Shown here piece by piece: positions 1-6,629 of a DNA stretch of 28,742 bases. Position numbers and translations under genes: made by a program. Source of the stretch: an uncultured Collinsella sp. GTDB taxonomy: Bacteria; Actinomycetota; Coriobacteriia; Coriobacteriales; Coriobacteriaceae. Under the pieces are notes generated by a model. The model had not been told where the DNA came from. It made no database searches and worked only from the letters and a program-made list of their open reading frames with translations. Location: the NCBI GenBank assembly GCA_958415625.1, contig CATYZI010000028.1:1-28742 (forward strand), written 5' to 3'. The stretch's first letter is position 1, and each line of letters starts with the position of its first letter.

Positions 1-10
1 CGTTATTCCG

Positions 11-595
11 ATGTCCGATTCGTCGGTCAGCATTAAGCCTGAGGATATTCAGCCCACTGTGCTGCCCGATGCATTTATTCAGTCCGAAATCGTGCGCAAA
101 CTCAATACGTTGAGTCTGCCGCGCTATGACCAGTTGCCCAATGTGACGCTCTACCGCGACCAGGTTATTGAGTATGTTGCGCTGTGGATGGAGCCGCTGT
201 CCATTTGCGTTGAGCACCCTGTCATTACGCCATCGATGATCAATAACTACGTGAAGGTCGGCCTGGTGCCTGCTCCGGTCAAAAAGCAATATGGCCGCGA
301 GCAGATTGCCCGCCTGATCGCTATCTGCCTCTTTAAGCAGGTCTTACCTATTGCTGCGGTGCAGGCACTCTTTAACATTCAGCGTTTGAGCTACGATGCC
401 CCGACGGCCTTCGATTATGTGGTCGATCAGCTCGAGGCATCGATTCGTTCGGCGTTTTCCGTCGAGCAGACGCCGGTTCCCGATACGGCGCATCAGGTAA
501 CGCGTGAGTCGCTGCTTGTGCGCAGTGCGGTTTCATCCTTCGTTTCGAAAGCGTACCTGATGAGCTATCTAAAGTTTAATGGGTTTAATAGCTAG
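11..595 (+). CDS. DUF1836 family protein
   Basis: A 194-residue soluble protein resembling the DUF1836 family, which is found in Firmicutes and Coriobacteriia and has no defined biochemical role. The recognisable part is the central stretch around residues 75-105 (ITPSMINNYVK, then VPAPVKKQYGREQIARLI). It looks like a helix-turn-helix/MerR-like fold in which a Lys-Lys-Tyr segment precedes a helix, so DNA binding is plausible but not shown. There is no signal peptide or membrane segment. The first visible ATG is at 11, but the frame is still open to the window edge, so the true start could lie upstream. It ends just before a bidirectional terminator and is convergent with degV, so it belongs to a transcription unit outside the window. 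Family assignment is fairly confident; function is unknown. Confidence 0.75.
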   Translation: MSDSSVSIKPEDIQPTVLPDAFIQSEIVRKLNTLSLPRYDQLPNVTLYRDQVIEYVALWMEPLSICVEHPVITPSMINNYVKVGLVPAPVKKQYGREQIARLIAICLFKQVLPIAAVQALFNIQRLSYDAPTAFDYVVDQLEASIRSAFSVEQTPVPDTAHQVTRESLLVRSAVSSFVSKAYLMSYLKFNGFNS

Positions 596-609
596 CCGAC
601 GTATAAAAC

Positions 610-655
610 GGGCGGGACAAAGAGCCATCTGTCGCTTTGTCCCGCCCATATTTTT
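610..655. terminator. Bidirectional rho-independent terminator
   Basis: A perfect 13-bp inverted repeat (GGGCGGGACAAAG at 610-622, CTTTGTCCCGCCC at 635-647) has a 12-nt loop. A T-run at 651-655 serves the + strand gene, and a TTTT stretch on the opposite side serves the - strand. It separates the convergent DUF1836 and degV genes. Confidence 0.9.
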
Positions 656-668
656 GCTTGGTTGGACT

Positions 669-1535
669 TTACTTGCCCGAAGCTACGCCCATGCCGTAGC
701 CGATGATGAGGCCGTGCATCTCGGCGTAATAGGAATCCAGGCCGTTGCAGGGCATGATGATGGTCTTGGAGCCGGGCCAATGCTCGACTATGCGGTCAGT
801 AAGCGCCTGGGCTCCAGCTTCGTTCTCAACGTGATCGATGATGACCTCGCCGCCCGTAAAACCCTCGGCTTCCATGGTGTCGATGATCTTGTTGAGCATC
901 TTCTTTTCGCCACGCGTGTGCCCGACGAGTTCGATTTTACCGGCCTCGCTCGCCGTGCCCAAAATGCGGATATTGAGCTTGTTGGCAATGACGCCGGCTG
1001 CCTTAGGGATACGTCCGGCTTTGGCGAGGTTTTCGTAATTGCACAAACTGAAGAGGATTTTGCTGTTCTGTTCAAGGCTATCGAAGTATGCGCAAGCATC
1101 CTCGAATGAGACATCCGGGTTGCTTACAAGATAGCGGTCGAACAGCAAGAAAATGAGATCCATTTTGCCGCCAGCTGCGCGTGAATTGACTAGATGAATC
1201 TGTCGGTCGGGCTCCTCGGCAAGAACCATATCGCGAGCCGTGGCTGCCGCGTTGTAGCTGCCCGACACGCCCTCAGAGATCGGCATGCAGATGGTCTTGT
1301 CGGCCAATTTGAAGAGCTCGGCCCACTCCCCTACGCTGGGACAAGCGCTCGAAGAAGCGTTCGTCTCCGCCTGAACAGCGCAGTTGAGCTCATGTACATC
1401 AAGCGAAAGGTCATCGACGAATTCACGCTCCCCCACTCGAATTTTGAGGGGCGCAAATGCAAAGGTGGTATGGGGCGCGGTCGGTTGCCAATCGCGGAGG
1501 TTACAGCTTGAATCTGAGATAAGTGCCCAGCTCAT
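669..1535 (-). CDS. DegV family fatty-acid-binding protein
   Basis: A 288-residue DegV/FakB-type protein, close to the usual family length of about 280. Family members bind a long-chain fatty acid, and FakB proteins present it to the kinase FakA; no FakA-like kinase is visible here. Supporting features are the N-terminal SDSSCNL segment, the PISEGVSGSYN segment near residue 85 that lines the fatty-acid site, and the region around AKAGRIPKAAG near residue 170. The protein is cytosolic, with no signal peptide. The ATG at 1535 has a good Shine-Dalgarno (AGAAAGGA) and a clear upstream TATAAT box, so the gene is probably monocistronic, ending at the shared bidirectional terminator. Its promoter carries two perfect inverted repeats, which suggests dedicated regulation. 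The family is confident; the ligand is inferred. Confidence 0.9.
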   Translation of the reverse strand: MSWALISDSSCNLRDWQPTAPHTTFAFAPLKIRVGEREFVDDLSLDVHELNCAVQAETNASSSACPSVGEWAELFKLADKTICMPISEGVSGSYNAAATARDMVLAEEPDRQIHLVNSRAAGGKMDLIFLLFDRYLVSNPDVSFEDACAYFDSLEQNSKILFSLCNYENLAKAGRIPKAAGVIANKLNIRILGTASEAGKIELVGHTRGEKKMLNKIIDTMEAEGFTGGEVIIDHVENEAGAQALTDRIVEHWPGSKTIIMPCNGLDSYYAEMHGLIIGYGMGVASGK

Positions 1536-1548
1536 AGAGGGTCCTTTC

Positions 1549-1568
1549 TAATTGTTCCTCAACAATTA
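1549..1568. repeat. 8-bp inverted repeat over degV -10/start site
   Basis: TAATTGTT (1549-1556) and AACAATTA (1561-1568) form a perfect dyad with a 4-base spacer covering the -10 box and probable transcription start of degV. The position suits a repressor operator, but the bound protein is unknown. Confidence 0.5.
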
Positions 1569-1592
1569 TAGCCTTCTTGCAAACCGAATGTA
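1565..1592 (-). promoter_or_regulatory. degV promoter
   Basis: Read on the - strand, a perfect TATAAT lies at 1570-1565, with a weak -35 (TACATT, 1592-1587) 16 bp upstream. The predicted leader to the degV ATG is about 20 nt. The -10 overlaps one inverted repeat and the -35 abuts another. Confidence 0.6.
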
Positions 1593-1626
1593 CGGCTATC
1601 TAGTTTTGAATACTAGATAGCCGTAC
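1590..1626. promoter_or_regulatory. 15-bp perfect inverted repeat upstream of degV
   Basis: GTACGGCTATCTAGT (1590-1604) is repeated inverted at 1612-1626 with a 7-base spacer. Neither side is followed by a T-run, so it is a poor terminator. It touches the -35 of the degV promoter, which suggests an operator. A structured RNA end of the nlpC transcript is the alternative. Confidence 0.5.
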
Positions 1627-1632
1627 AAGATT

Positions 1633-1674
1633 AGAGACAAAAGAATAGACCTCGCGACTTTAAGCCACGAGGTC
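1633..1674 (-). terminator. Terminator after the NlpC/P60 gene
   Basis: On the - strand a GACCTCG...CGAGGTC stem (1674-1668 with 1655-1649) is followed by a T-rich tail (TCTTTTGTC, ending near 1633). It lies just past the NlpC/P60 stop at 1701 and closes the pgsA-to-nlpC gene group. Confidence 0.65.
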
Positions 1675-1700
1675 CACATTCACACGCTGTGTAAGATGAC

Positions 1701-2813
1701 TTAGTAGCGCACGAAGATATAGTTGTTGTTCATGCCGGCGGCAACGGAGCTGATGATGACGCCCGTTTTGTAGTCGGAAGCATGGATCATCTGACCATTA
1801 CCGATATAAATGCCGGTATGGTAGGAGTTAACCACAACATCGCCGGGTTGCGGATCGGACACACGGGTCCAACCCATGAAGTCGACCGTGGTGCCCAGAC
1901 GGCAGTAGCGTCCCGTGAGGCAATAGCTTACAAAACCGGAGCAGTCAAAGCTGTTCGGTCCAATGCCGCCCCAAGAATACGCATAGCCGAGCTTGCTGTA
2001 GGCGCGCGAAACAACGGAGCCACCATCAACAGACTGACTCGGTGCCGAAGGCGTGGGAGCCGGAGCGGGCGTGGGGGCAGGCTGCGGTGCGGGAGCCGGC
2101 GTGTTGCCGCCCTGGTTGTTGTTATTGTTGGTCTGGCCGCCATTGTTGGTGTTCTCGGTCGTACCGGCGGTGTCGTTGCTCACCGTGGCCTTTTCGGCGG
2201 TGCTAGCATTAATGCCAGCCTGCAGCGCAGCGTTGGCCTCGGCCTCGGCAGCGAGCTCGGCCTGCAGCTGCGAATCCAGGGAGTTCACGACACTCTGAGC
2301 CTCAGCCTGCTGGGCATTGAGCTCGTCGACCTTCTTTTGCGTCGCGGCGACGTTCTTCTCCTGCTCGGCCTGCTTATCGGTGAGCTGCTGCTTAAGCTCC
2401 TTGACCTCTTGAATGGTCTGAGCTTGCTTATCGGAAACTTTGCCGTAGTAGAACAGACGGTTGAGCATATCGCTCAGATCATCGACACCCGTCAAAACCT
2501 GAAGCAGGCTCAGACCGCCGGTTTTGTACTCGCCGGCGACATAGGTCGAGAGCTTGGCCTGACCATCGGCGATCTCCTGCTGCTTTTGCGTGATCTCGCC
2601 GGCAGTCTGATCGAGCGCCTGCGTCTGCGTGGCAAGCTCATCGTAAATCTGCTGGGTTTGGGTGCCGATCTGCTCGAGTTTCGTACGAGCAGCGGCAAGG
2701 TCGGATGCGGTATCGGCGTAGGCAGGAGCCGCGAGGCCCAAGCCCAAAACACAAGCGAGGGTTGCCGTAGCAGCGCAGCGTGCCATATTTTTGTGCGTGT
2801 TTGCTGTGCGCAT
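1701..2813 (-). CDS. Secreted NlpC/P60 peptidoglycan endopeptidase
   Basis: A 370-residue exported cell-wall hydrolase. A signal peptide covers residues 1-33, with probable cleavage after AYA. A long Ala/Gln/Lys-rich coiled coil follows at about 36-200, then an Asn/Gln/Gly-rich patch (about 212-237) and a Pro-Ala repeat linker (about 238-258). The NlpC/P60 domain occupies about 262-370, with catalytic Cys291 in FDCSGF, His332 in YHTGIYIG and His344 as third polar residue. The family cleaves stem peptides in peptidoglycan, usually between D-Glu and meso-DAP or Lys, during cell separation; the coiled coil resembles the regulatory N-terminus of RipA/PcsB/CwlO-like proteins. The ATG at 2813 has a good AGGAAG ribosome site. 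It lies 32 bases after apt and before a terminator, so it is probably the last gene of the pgsA group. Confidence 0.9.
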   Translation of the reverse strand: MRTANTHKNMARCAATATLACVLGLGLAAPAYADTASDLAAARTKLEQIGTQTQQIYDELATQTQALDQTAGEITQKQQEIADGQAKLSTYVAGEYKTGGLSLLQVLTGVDDLSDMLNRLFYYGKVSDKQAQTIQEVKELKQQLTDKQAEQEKNVAATQKKVDELNAQQAEAQSVVNSLDSQLQAELAAEAEANAALQAGINASTAEKATVSNDTAGTTENTNNGGQTNNNNNQGGNTPAPAPQPAPTPAPAPTPSAPSQSVDGGSVVSRAYSKLGYAYSWGGIGPNSFDCSGFVSYCLTGRYCRLGTTVDFMGWTRVSDPQPGDVVVNSYHTGIYIGNGQMIHASDYKTGVIISSVAAGMNNNYIFVRY

Positions 2814-2845
2814 GTAGCTTCCTTTCCAGTAACTAAGGGTAACGG

Positions 2846-3376
2846 CTAGCCTACCGTCACCAGGCTAAAGAGCTCCACATCGTCATCAGACGGCGTGAGC
2901 TTCTCGCGCGGGTTGAGAAACGCAAGCTCAAGTATAAAACCGTAACCGATAAGCTTTGCGCCCATATCTCGCACCAGTTTACCTGTTGCCTCGACGGTTC
3001 CGCCCGTCGCGACCAAGTCGTCCAGAATCAACACGGTATCTTTAGAGCTGATAGCGTCGGCATGGATCTCAATTGAATCGGTGCCGTACTCGAGCTCGTA
3101 GCTCTGGCTTACGGTCTCGCGCGGCAGCTTGCCCGGTTTACGTGCGGGAACAAAGCCGGCGCCAAGGGCTACAGCCACCGGTACGCCAACCATAAAGCCG
3201 CGAGCCTCGGGACCCACGACCTTGGTGATTCCCATGCCGGCAAAGTGCTCGGCGAGGGTATCGGTCATGGCTTTGAGCGCCTCGGGATTGCCAAAGAGCG
3301 GCGTGATGTCTTTAAAGATGACTCCGGGCTCGGGATAGTCGGGGATGTCGACGATTTGAGATTCGAAGTCGTACAT
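2846..3376 (-). CDS. apt: Adenine phosphoribosyltransferase
   Basis: Salvages adenine by joining it to PRPP to give AMP and pyrophosphate, a cytosolic purine-salvage step. The 176-residue protein has the PRPP-binding motif LILDDLVATGGT (about residues 116-127), the N-terminal PGVIFKDITPL segment and the GPEARGF loop, all typical of Apt; length is normal. I place the start at the ATG at 3376 (MYDFES) because AAAGG lies just upstream. The frame also opens at an ATG at 3391, but that codon overlaps the ribosome site. It lies 40 bases after the MerR gene and 32 before the NlpC/P60 gene on the same strand, so co-transcription is likely. Confidence in function is high. Confidence 0.95.
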   Translation of the reverse strand: MYDFESQIVDIPDYPEPGVIFKDITPLFGNPEALKAMTDTLAEHFAGMGITKVVGPEARGFMVGVPVAVALGAGFVPARKPGKLPRETVSQSYELEYGTDSIEIHADAISSKDTVLILDDLVATGGTVEATGKLVRDMGAKLIGYGFILELAFLNPREKLTPSDDDVELFSLVTVG

Positions 3377-3416
3377 TGCATGACCTTTCAATGGGTTGCC
3401 GGATAAGCGGCAGCGG

Positions 3417-4295
3417 TTATTTGCCCTCCGTGGCGGTGCCGGAGTGCGAAGGGGCGACGACCTTGAGCGGCTTTACGAGAGAATCCTCGTGCGAAGCCGG
3501 CGTGGCTATCTCTTCGTTTTTGGCTTTGGTGGACTCGGAGCGAGTGATTTCCTCATCGAGTGCATCGATGTCGGCGTCCTCGACCACGGCATTGAGCGAC
3601 TCAAAAACGCGGTTCTTGAGCAACGCAGTGTGCACACCCTCGGTCAGGTCATGAAGCTTCTTAAACGCACGCTCGAGCTTGGCGTCGCGCTCGTCATCGG
3701 AGGTATCCATTCCGAGCATGCTCACGAGCACCTGCTCAAACATCGAGGACTCGCGGTTGGCGGAAGACACGTACTGACGCAGGTTGCGGGGCTCGATATG
3801 GAAGCGTGACAGCTCGGAGCAGTAGCGGATGATTGGAAAATCGCGACCATCGACGAGCTCACGATTCTGCGGACTCTTGATGATGCGAATGAGGTCGTTC
3901 TCGGCGAGCGAGCGGATAAACGAAATCTCGACGCCCAGCATATCGGGAATGGTCTCAATGGGATGCAGCTTTTGCTTAGTCTCCTTGGGCTCCGTCTTGA
4001 GCGGAACATCGGACAGCAAGCCCACCTCGTAAGCGAGCGTTGACAGGTCCGTGGCGTTTTCCAAGCGCTGCTTAATCACGTTGAGAGGCATGTAGCGGGT
4101 CTTCTGCAAATGCAGGATGACCTCCAGGCGATCAACGTCCTCCTTAGAGTACTGACGGTATCCCTTAGGCGTACGATGAGGGGTAATGAGCCCCTCATCT
4201 TCTAGAAATCTAATTTTTGAGTTCGAAAGATCGGGGTATGCGCCTCGAAGAAGGTTGACGACTTGGCCGATACTCAGATAGTTGCGTTCGGCCAT
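3417..4295 (-). CDS. MerR-type regulator, FtsR/Rv1828-like
   Basis: A 292-residue transcription factor with an N-terminal MerR winged helix (YLSIGQV, then SKIRFLEDEGLITP, then KGYRQYS, about residues 6-75). The C-terminal half does not look like a metal or drug sensor. The IEPRNLRQYVSSANRES segment (around residue 175) and the short LPLKVI-like stretch after the HTH recall the actinobacterial FtsR/Rv1828 group; Corynebacterium FtsR controls ftsZ. The gene starts 3 bases after the FHA gene, the same FHA-then-MerR order seen as garA-Rv1828 in mycobacteria, which supports orthology. A GGTGAG ribosome site precedes the ATG. The last 60 or so residues are Glu/Ser/Thr-rich and probably disordered. 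MerR class is certain; FtsR-like role is inferred from sequence recall and synteny. Confidence 0.85.
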   Translation of the reverse strand: MAERNYLSIGQVVNLLRGAYPDLSNSKIRFLEDEGLITPHRTPKGYRQYSKEDVDRLEVILHLQKTRYMPLNVIKQRLENATDLSTLAYEVGLLSDVPLKTEPKETKQKLHPIETIPDMLGVEISFIRSLAENDLIRIIKSPQNRELVDGRDFPIIRYCSELSRFHIEPRNLRQYVSSANRESSMFEQVLVSMLGMDTSDDERDAKLERAFKKLHDLTEGVHTALLKNRVFESLNAVVEDADIDALDEEITRSESTKAKNEEIATPASHEDSLVKPLKVVAPSHSGTATEGK

Positions 4296-4298
4296 GCC

Positions 4299-4733
4299 CT
4301 ACTCACCGGTTTCGATGCGCTCCGGCGTGCTCTCGTGGTAGATGAGCGTAAACGTACCGATCTGGACGGAAGAACCATCGTGCAGCGGGGCCGCGTTGAC
4401 AATGGCGCCGTCGACCCAGGTGCCATTGAGCGAGCCCAGGTCCTCAATGCGAGCGCCGAGGCCCTCGCGAATAATGCGCGCGTGGCTACGCGAAACGGTC
4501 ATGTCATTGAGGAAGATGCCGTTTGCAGGATCGCGGCCGATGGTGGTCACGTCGTCCTCGAGCTCAAAGGCGGCACCAGTCTGCGGACCCTTGACGATGG
4601 ACAGAACGGGGGCGGTGATGCGCACGTTGGCCATGAGGTCGGGTACGGTGACGTCGCTTGAAGGCACGCGGAATACGCAGGTAGCGTCAGCAGTCTTATC
4701 ATTCTGAGGCATATTATTAACCATGTTGTCCAT
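4299..4733 (-). CDS. FHA-domain protein, GarA/OdhI-like
   Basis: A small phosphothreonine-binding protein of 144 residues with an FHA domain at about 45-140: IGRDP, SRSHARI, then DLGSLNGTWVDG and QIGTF. The layout of a short unstructured N-terminus followed by one FHA domain matches GarA of mycobacteria and OdhI of corynebacteria. Those are phosphorylated on an N-terminal Thr by PknB/PknG, fold back on their own FHA domain, and control 2-oxoglutarate metabolism. Here the N-terminal motif is ATCVFR with Thr18, aligning with the TTSVFR motif of GarA. I chose the ATG at 4733 (AGGGG 7 bases upstream); the frame also opens at a TTG at 4766 without a ribosome site. It sits 3 bases before the MerR gene. 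Its partner enzyme in this organism is unknown. Confidence 0.85.
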   Translation of the reverse strand: MDNMVNNMPQNDKTADATCVFRVPSSDVTVPDLMANVRITAPVLSIVKGPQTGAAFELEDDVTTIGRDPANGIFLNDMTVSRSHARIIREGLGARIEDLGSLNGTWVDGAIVNAAPLHDGSSVQIGTFTLIYHESTPERIETGE

Positions 4734-4799
4734 GACAACCCCTAACTTATCGCGGACGTGCCGCAAATAATGAACCGTACGTAATCATACCCCAACGAA

Positions 4800-5504
4800 T
4801 CAGTCTTCGATTTCAGGGTTCAGAAAGTCGATGTCCTCGTCCTCGGGATGCGCGAGAGCCTGTTTAATGGCCACTCCGCCCTTAATGGAATAGATGACAG
4901 CCGTGAGCATGGAGAAGATCACGCCGCCGTACACAAAGAAGATGCCGAGGGGCACCGAGCTTCCGTTGAGGCCCGGGAAGGCCGTAAGGGTTGAAGGTAA
5001 AAGATGCAGGCCGTCAATAACGGGGAACCCGAGCAGCATGAGCGAGAAGCCGGTCATGAGCAGTGCAGTGGCAATCTTTCCGGGAAAGACGACATCGATG
5101 GGGCGACGGTGATAATGACGAACGATAAGCGTGCCGATGCCCAGATAGATGTCGCGGCCAATAATGAGCACGCAGACCCAGATTGGCAGCTCTCCGCGAA
5201 CCACCAGCCCAAGTACGCCGGTGAACAGCAGCGCTCGGTCGCAGATGGGATCCATGACCTTGCCGAGCCACGAGACCGTCTTGGTCATGCGGGCGATCTG
5301 ACCGTCCATCCAGTCGGTAGAGGCGGCAACGGCGTAGATAACGATGGCGATGACGCGGTTGTTATCCGTCACAAACAGGTACAGAAATACCAGGGTGAGG
5401 ATCAGGCGCGTAAAGGTGATGAAATTGGAGATCGTAAAGATCTTATTCGACGGGTAATCGGAAGTGCCGATAAGCTCCTTTTTGATCTTCTTTTTGATGC
5501 CCAC
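4800..5504 (-). CDS. pgsA: CDP-diacylglycerol-glycerol-3-phosphate phosphatidyltransferase
   Basis: An integral membrane enzyme of the CDP-alcohol phosphatidyltransferase family. It most likely condenses CDP-diacylglycerol with sn-glycerol-3-phosphate to phosphatidylglycerophosphate, the precursor of phosphatidylglycerol and cardiolipin. The signature D-x2-DG-x2-AR-x8-G-x3-D-x3-D is complete (Asp64, Asp67, Gly68, Ala71, Arg72, Gly81, Asp85, Asp89), and about five hydrophobic helices follow. At 234 residues it is slightly longer than typical, with an acidic C-terminal tail. I start it at the GTG at 5504, preceded by GGGGGAG. The frame is open for 42 more codons, but those lie across the predicted promoter. 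It heads the group pgsA, FHA, merR, apt, nlpC. A related alcohol-phosphate transferase cannot be excluded. Confidence 0.87.
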   Translation of the reverse strand: MGIKKKIKKELIGTSDYPSNKIFTISNFITFTRLILTLVFLYLFVTDNNRVIAIVIYAVAASTDWMDGQIARMTKTVSWLGKVMDPICDRALLFTGVLGLVVRGELPIWVCVLIIGRDIYLGIGTLIVRHYHRRPIDVVFPGKIATALLMTGFSLMLLGFPVIDGLHLLPSTLTAFPGLNGSSVPLGIFFVYGGVIFSMLTAVIYSIKGGVAIKQALAHPEDEDIDFLNPEIED

Positions 5505-5540
5505 AGGACTCCCCCGCTGGTTAACGACAAAACTTTCGAT

Positions 5541-5569
5541 ACTATACCCGTTCCGGCGATGTCTATCCA
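5541..5569 (-). promoter_or_regulatory. pgsA promoter
   Basis: On the - strand TGGATA (-35, 5569-5564) and TATAGT (-10, 5546-5541) are separated by exactly 17 bp. The predicted start leaves a leader of about 30 nt to the GTG at 5504, which supports that start. It probably drives pgsA through the NlpC/P60 gene. Confidence 0.6.
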
Positions 5570-5632
5570 GCGTAAGCATAGAGAGTCCAGACATATGGAG
5601 GATGCTACTGGGTTGTGCGGGATTCTGCATTT

Positions 5633-5689
5633 GTGTACATCAGCCTCCAAATATGACATTTTTCGGCATCTTTGATGGCTGATGTACAC
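5633..5689. repeat. 13-bp inverted repeat with 31-base spacer upstream of pgsA
   Basis: GTGTACATCAGCC (5633-5645) and its exact inverted copy GGCTGATGTACAC (5677-5689) flank a 31-base AT-richer spacer. It lies about 65 bp upstream of the pgsA -35. It could be paired operators, a transcribed hairpin, or one copy of a dispersed repeat; none can be decided from this window. Confidence 0.55.
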
Positions 5690-5900
5690 GTTTTGATTCG
5701 GTGATTACATCGATCGGGAAAGTTGTTGCCTTAAGCGAATTAATCATGATGTGCGGGTCGAGAAGGGTTGGCGCTAAAAGAACCCAACGGCCGTTACGGC
5801 TTCGTTAGAAACGCGCCCCACCATGGATGGTGAACCCGAAAGGTAAAGCGTGCGGGCACGGTGGCTCGGCCCGCGCGCCCGGAAGAGAAAGGATAAACCC
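5690..5900. other. Intergenic edge of the GC-rich block
   Basis: Together with the promoter and repeat to its left this forms the 396-base gap between pgsA and the ABC transporter gene. The left half is AT-richer. GC content rises from about 5780, where AACGGCCGTT (5786-5795) is a perfect 10-bp palindrome. I find no convincing sigma-70 promoter for the transporter operon here; the best weak pairing is TTGTTG (5723) with CATGAT (5745). No small precursor-peptide frame with a ribosome site was recognised. Confidence 0.4.
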
Positions 5901-6629
5901 ATGGGTTACATGCTCGAGACGCGCGGGCTCACCAAGCGCTTCGGCCGCGGCGACCAGGCGCAGGACGCCGTGGCCGACGTGAGCCTTCATATCCGCGAGG
6001 GCGAGGTGTACGGGCTGCTCGGTCCCAACGGCGCCGGCAAGTCGACAACGCTCAAGATGATCTGCGGGATGCTGCGGCCGACGGCCGGGGAGATCCTCTT
6101 TGCCGGGCACGCCTGGCGCCGCGAGGACCTCTACGCAATCGGCAGCCTCATCGAGGAGGCGCCGCTCTACCCCAACCTCACCGCGCGCGAGAACCTGCGC
6201 GTGCGCACCACGCTGCTGGGCCTTCCCGAGAGCCGCATAGATGAGGTGCTCGCCGCCGTGGACCTCGCGGACACCGGGAAGAAGCGCGCCGGGCGCTTCT
6301 CGATGGGCATGCGGCAGCGCCTGGGGCTCGCGCTGGCGCTGATCGCCCGGCCACGCCTGCTCGTGCTCGACGAGCCCACCAACGGCCTCGACCCCATCGG
6401 CATCGAGGAGCTGCGCGACCAGATCCGCGGCTTCGCGGCGGCGGGTACGACGGTGATCGTTTCGAGCCACATCCTCTCCGAGGTGCAGCAGATGGCGGAC
6501 ACCATCGGCATCATCTGCGGGGGGCGCCTCGCCTACGAGGATGCGCTTCGGCCCGGGCAGGACCTCGAGGAACTCTTCATGAGCTTCTGTCGGGAAGGGC
6601 GACGAGCACGCGGGGAGGTGGCGGCATGA
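5901..6629 (+). CDS. Lantibiotic-protection ABC transporter ATPase (LanF/CprA type)
   Basis: The cytoplasmic ATPase of an ABC exporter that removes lantibiotic-like peptides from the membrane. The 242-residue protein has Walker A GPNGAGKST (41-49), a variant signature FSMGMRQR (133-140), Walker B LLVLDEP (153-159) and switch His190. Where most ABC ATPases have a Q-loop Gln, this protein reads SLIEEAPLYPNL (82-93) with Glu. Such an E-loop is known for LanF proteins, which together with the FSMGM signature favours a LanF/BcrA-like assignment. I start at the ATG at 5901, with GAAAGGA upstream; the frame extends to 5850 without better support. Its stop overlaps the next start as ATGA, so it is coupled to two permease genes. 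Base composition is strongly GC-rich, unlike the flanking genes. Confidence 0.9.
   Translation: MGYMLETRGLTKRFGRGDQAQDAVADVSLHIREGEVYGLLGPNGAGKSTTLKMICGMLRPTAGEILFAGHAWRREDLYAIGSLIEEAPLYPNLTARENLRVRTTLLGLPESRIDEVLAAVDLADTGKKRAGRFSMGMRQRLGLALALIARPRLLVLDEPTNGLDPIGIEELRDQIRGFAAAGTTVIVSSHILSEVQQMADTIGIICGGRLAYEDALRPGQDLEELFMSFCREGRRARGEVAA

Noticed and set aside
5693..5714. TGAT/CGAT repeats resembling SpaR (spa-box) sites upstream of the transporter
   Set aside because: The units are 8-9 bp apart, not the roughly 11-bp period expected, and are outside any recognised promoter.
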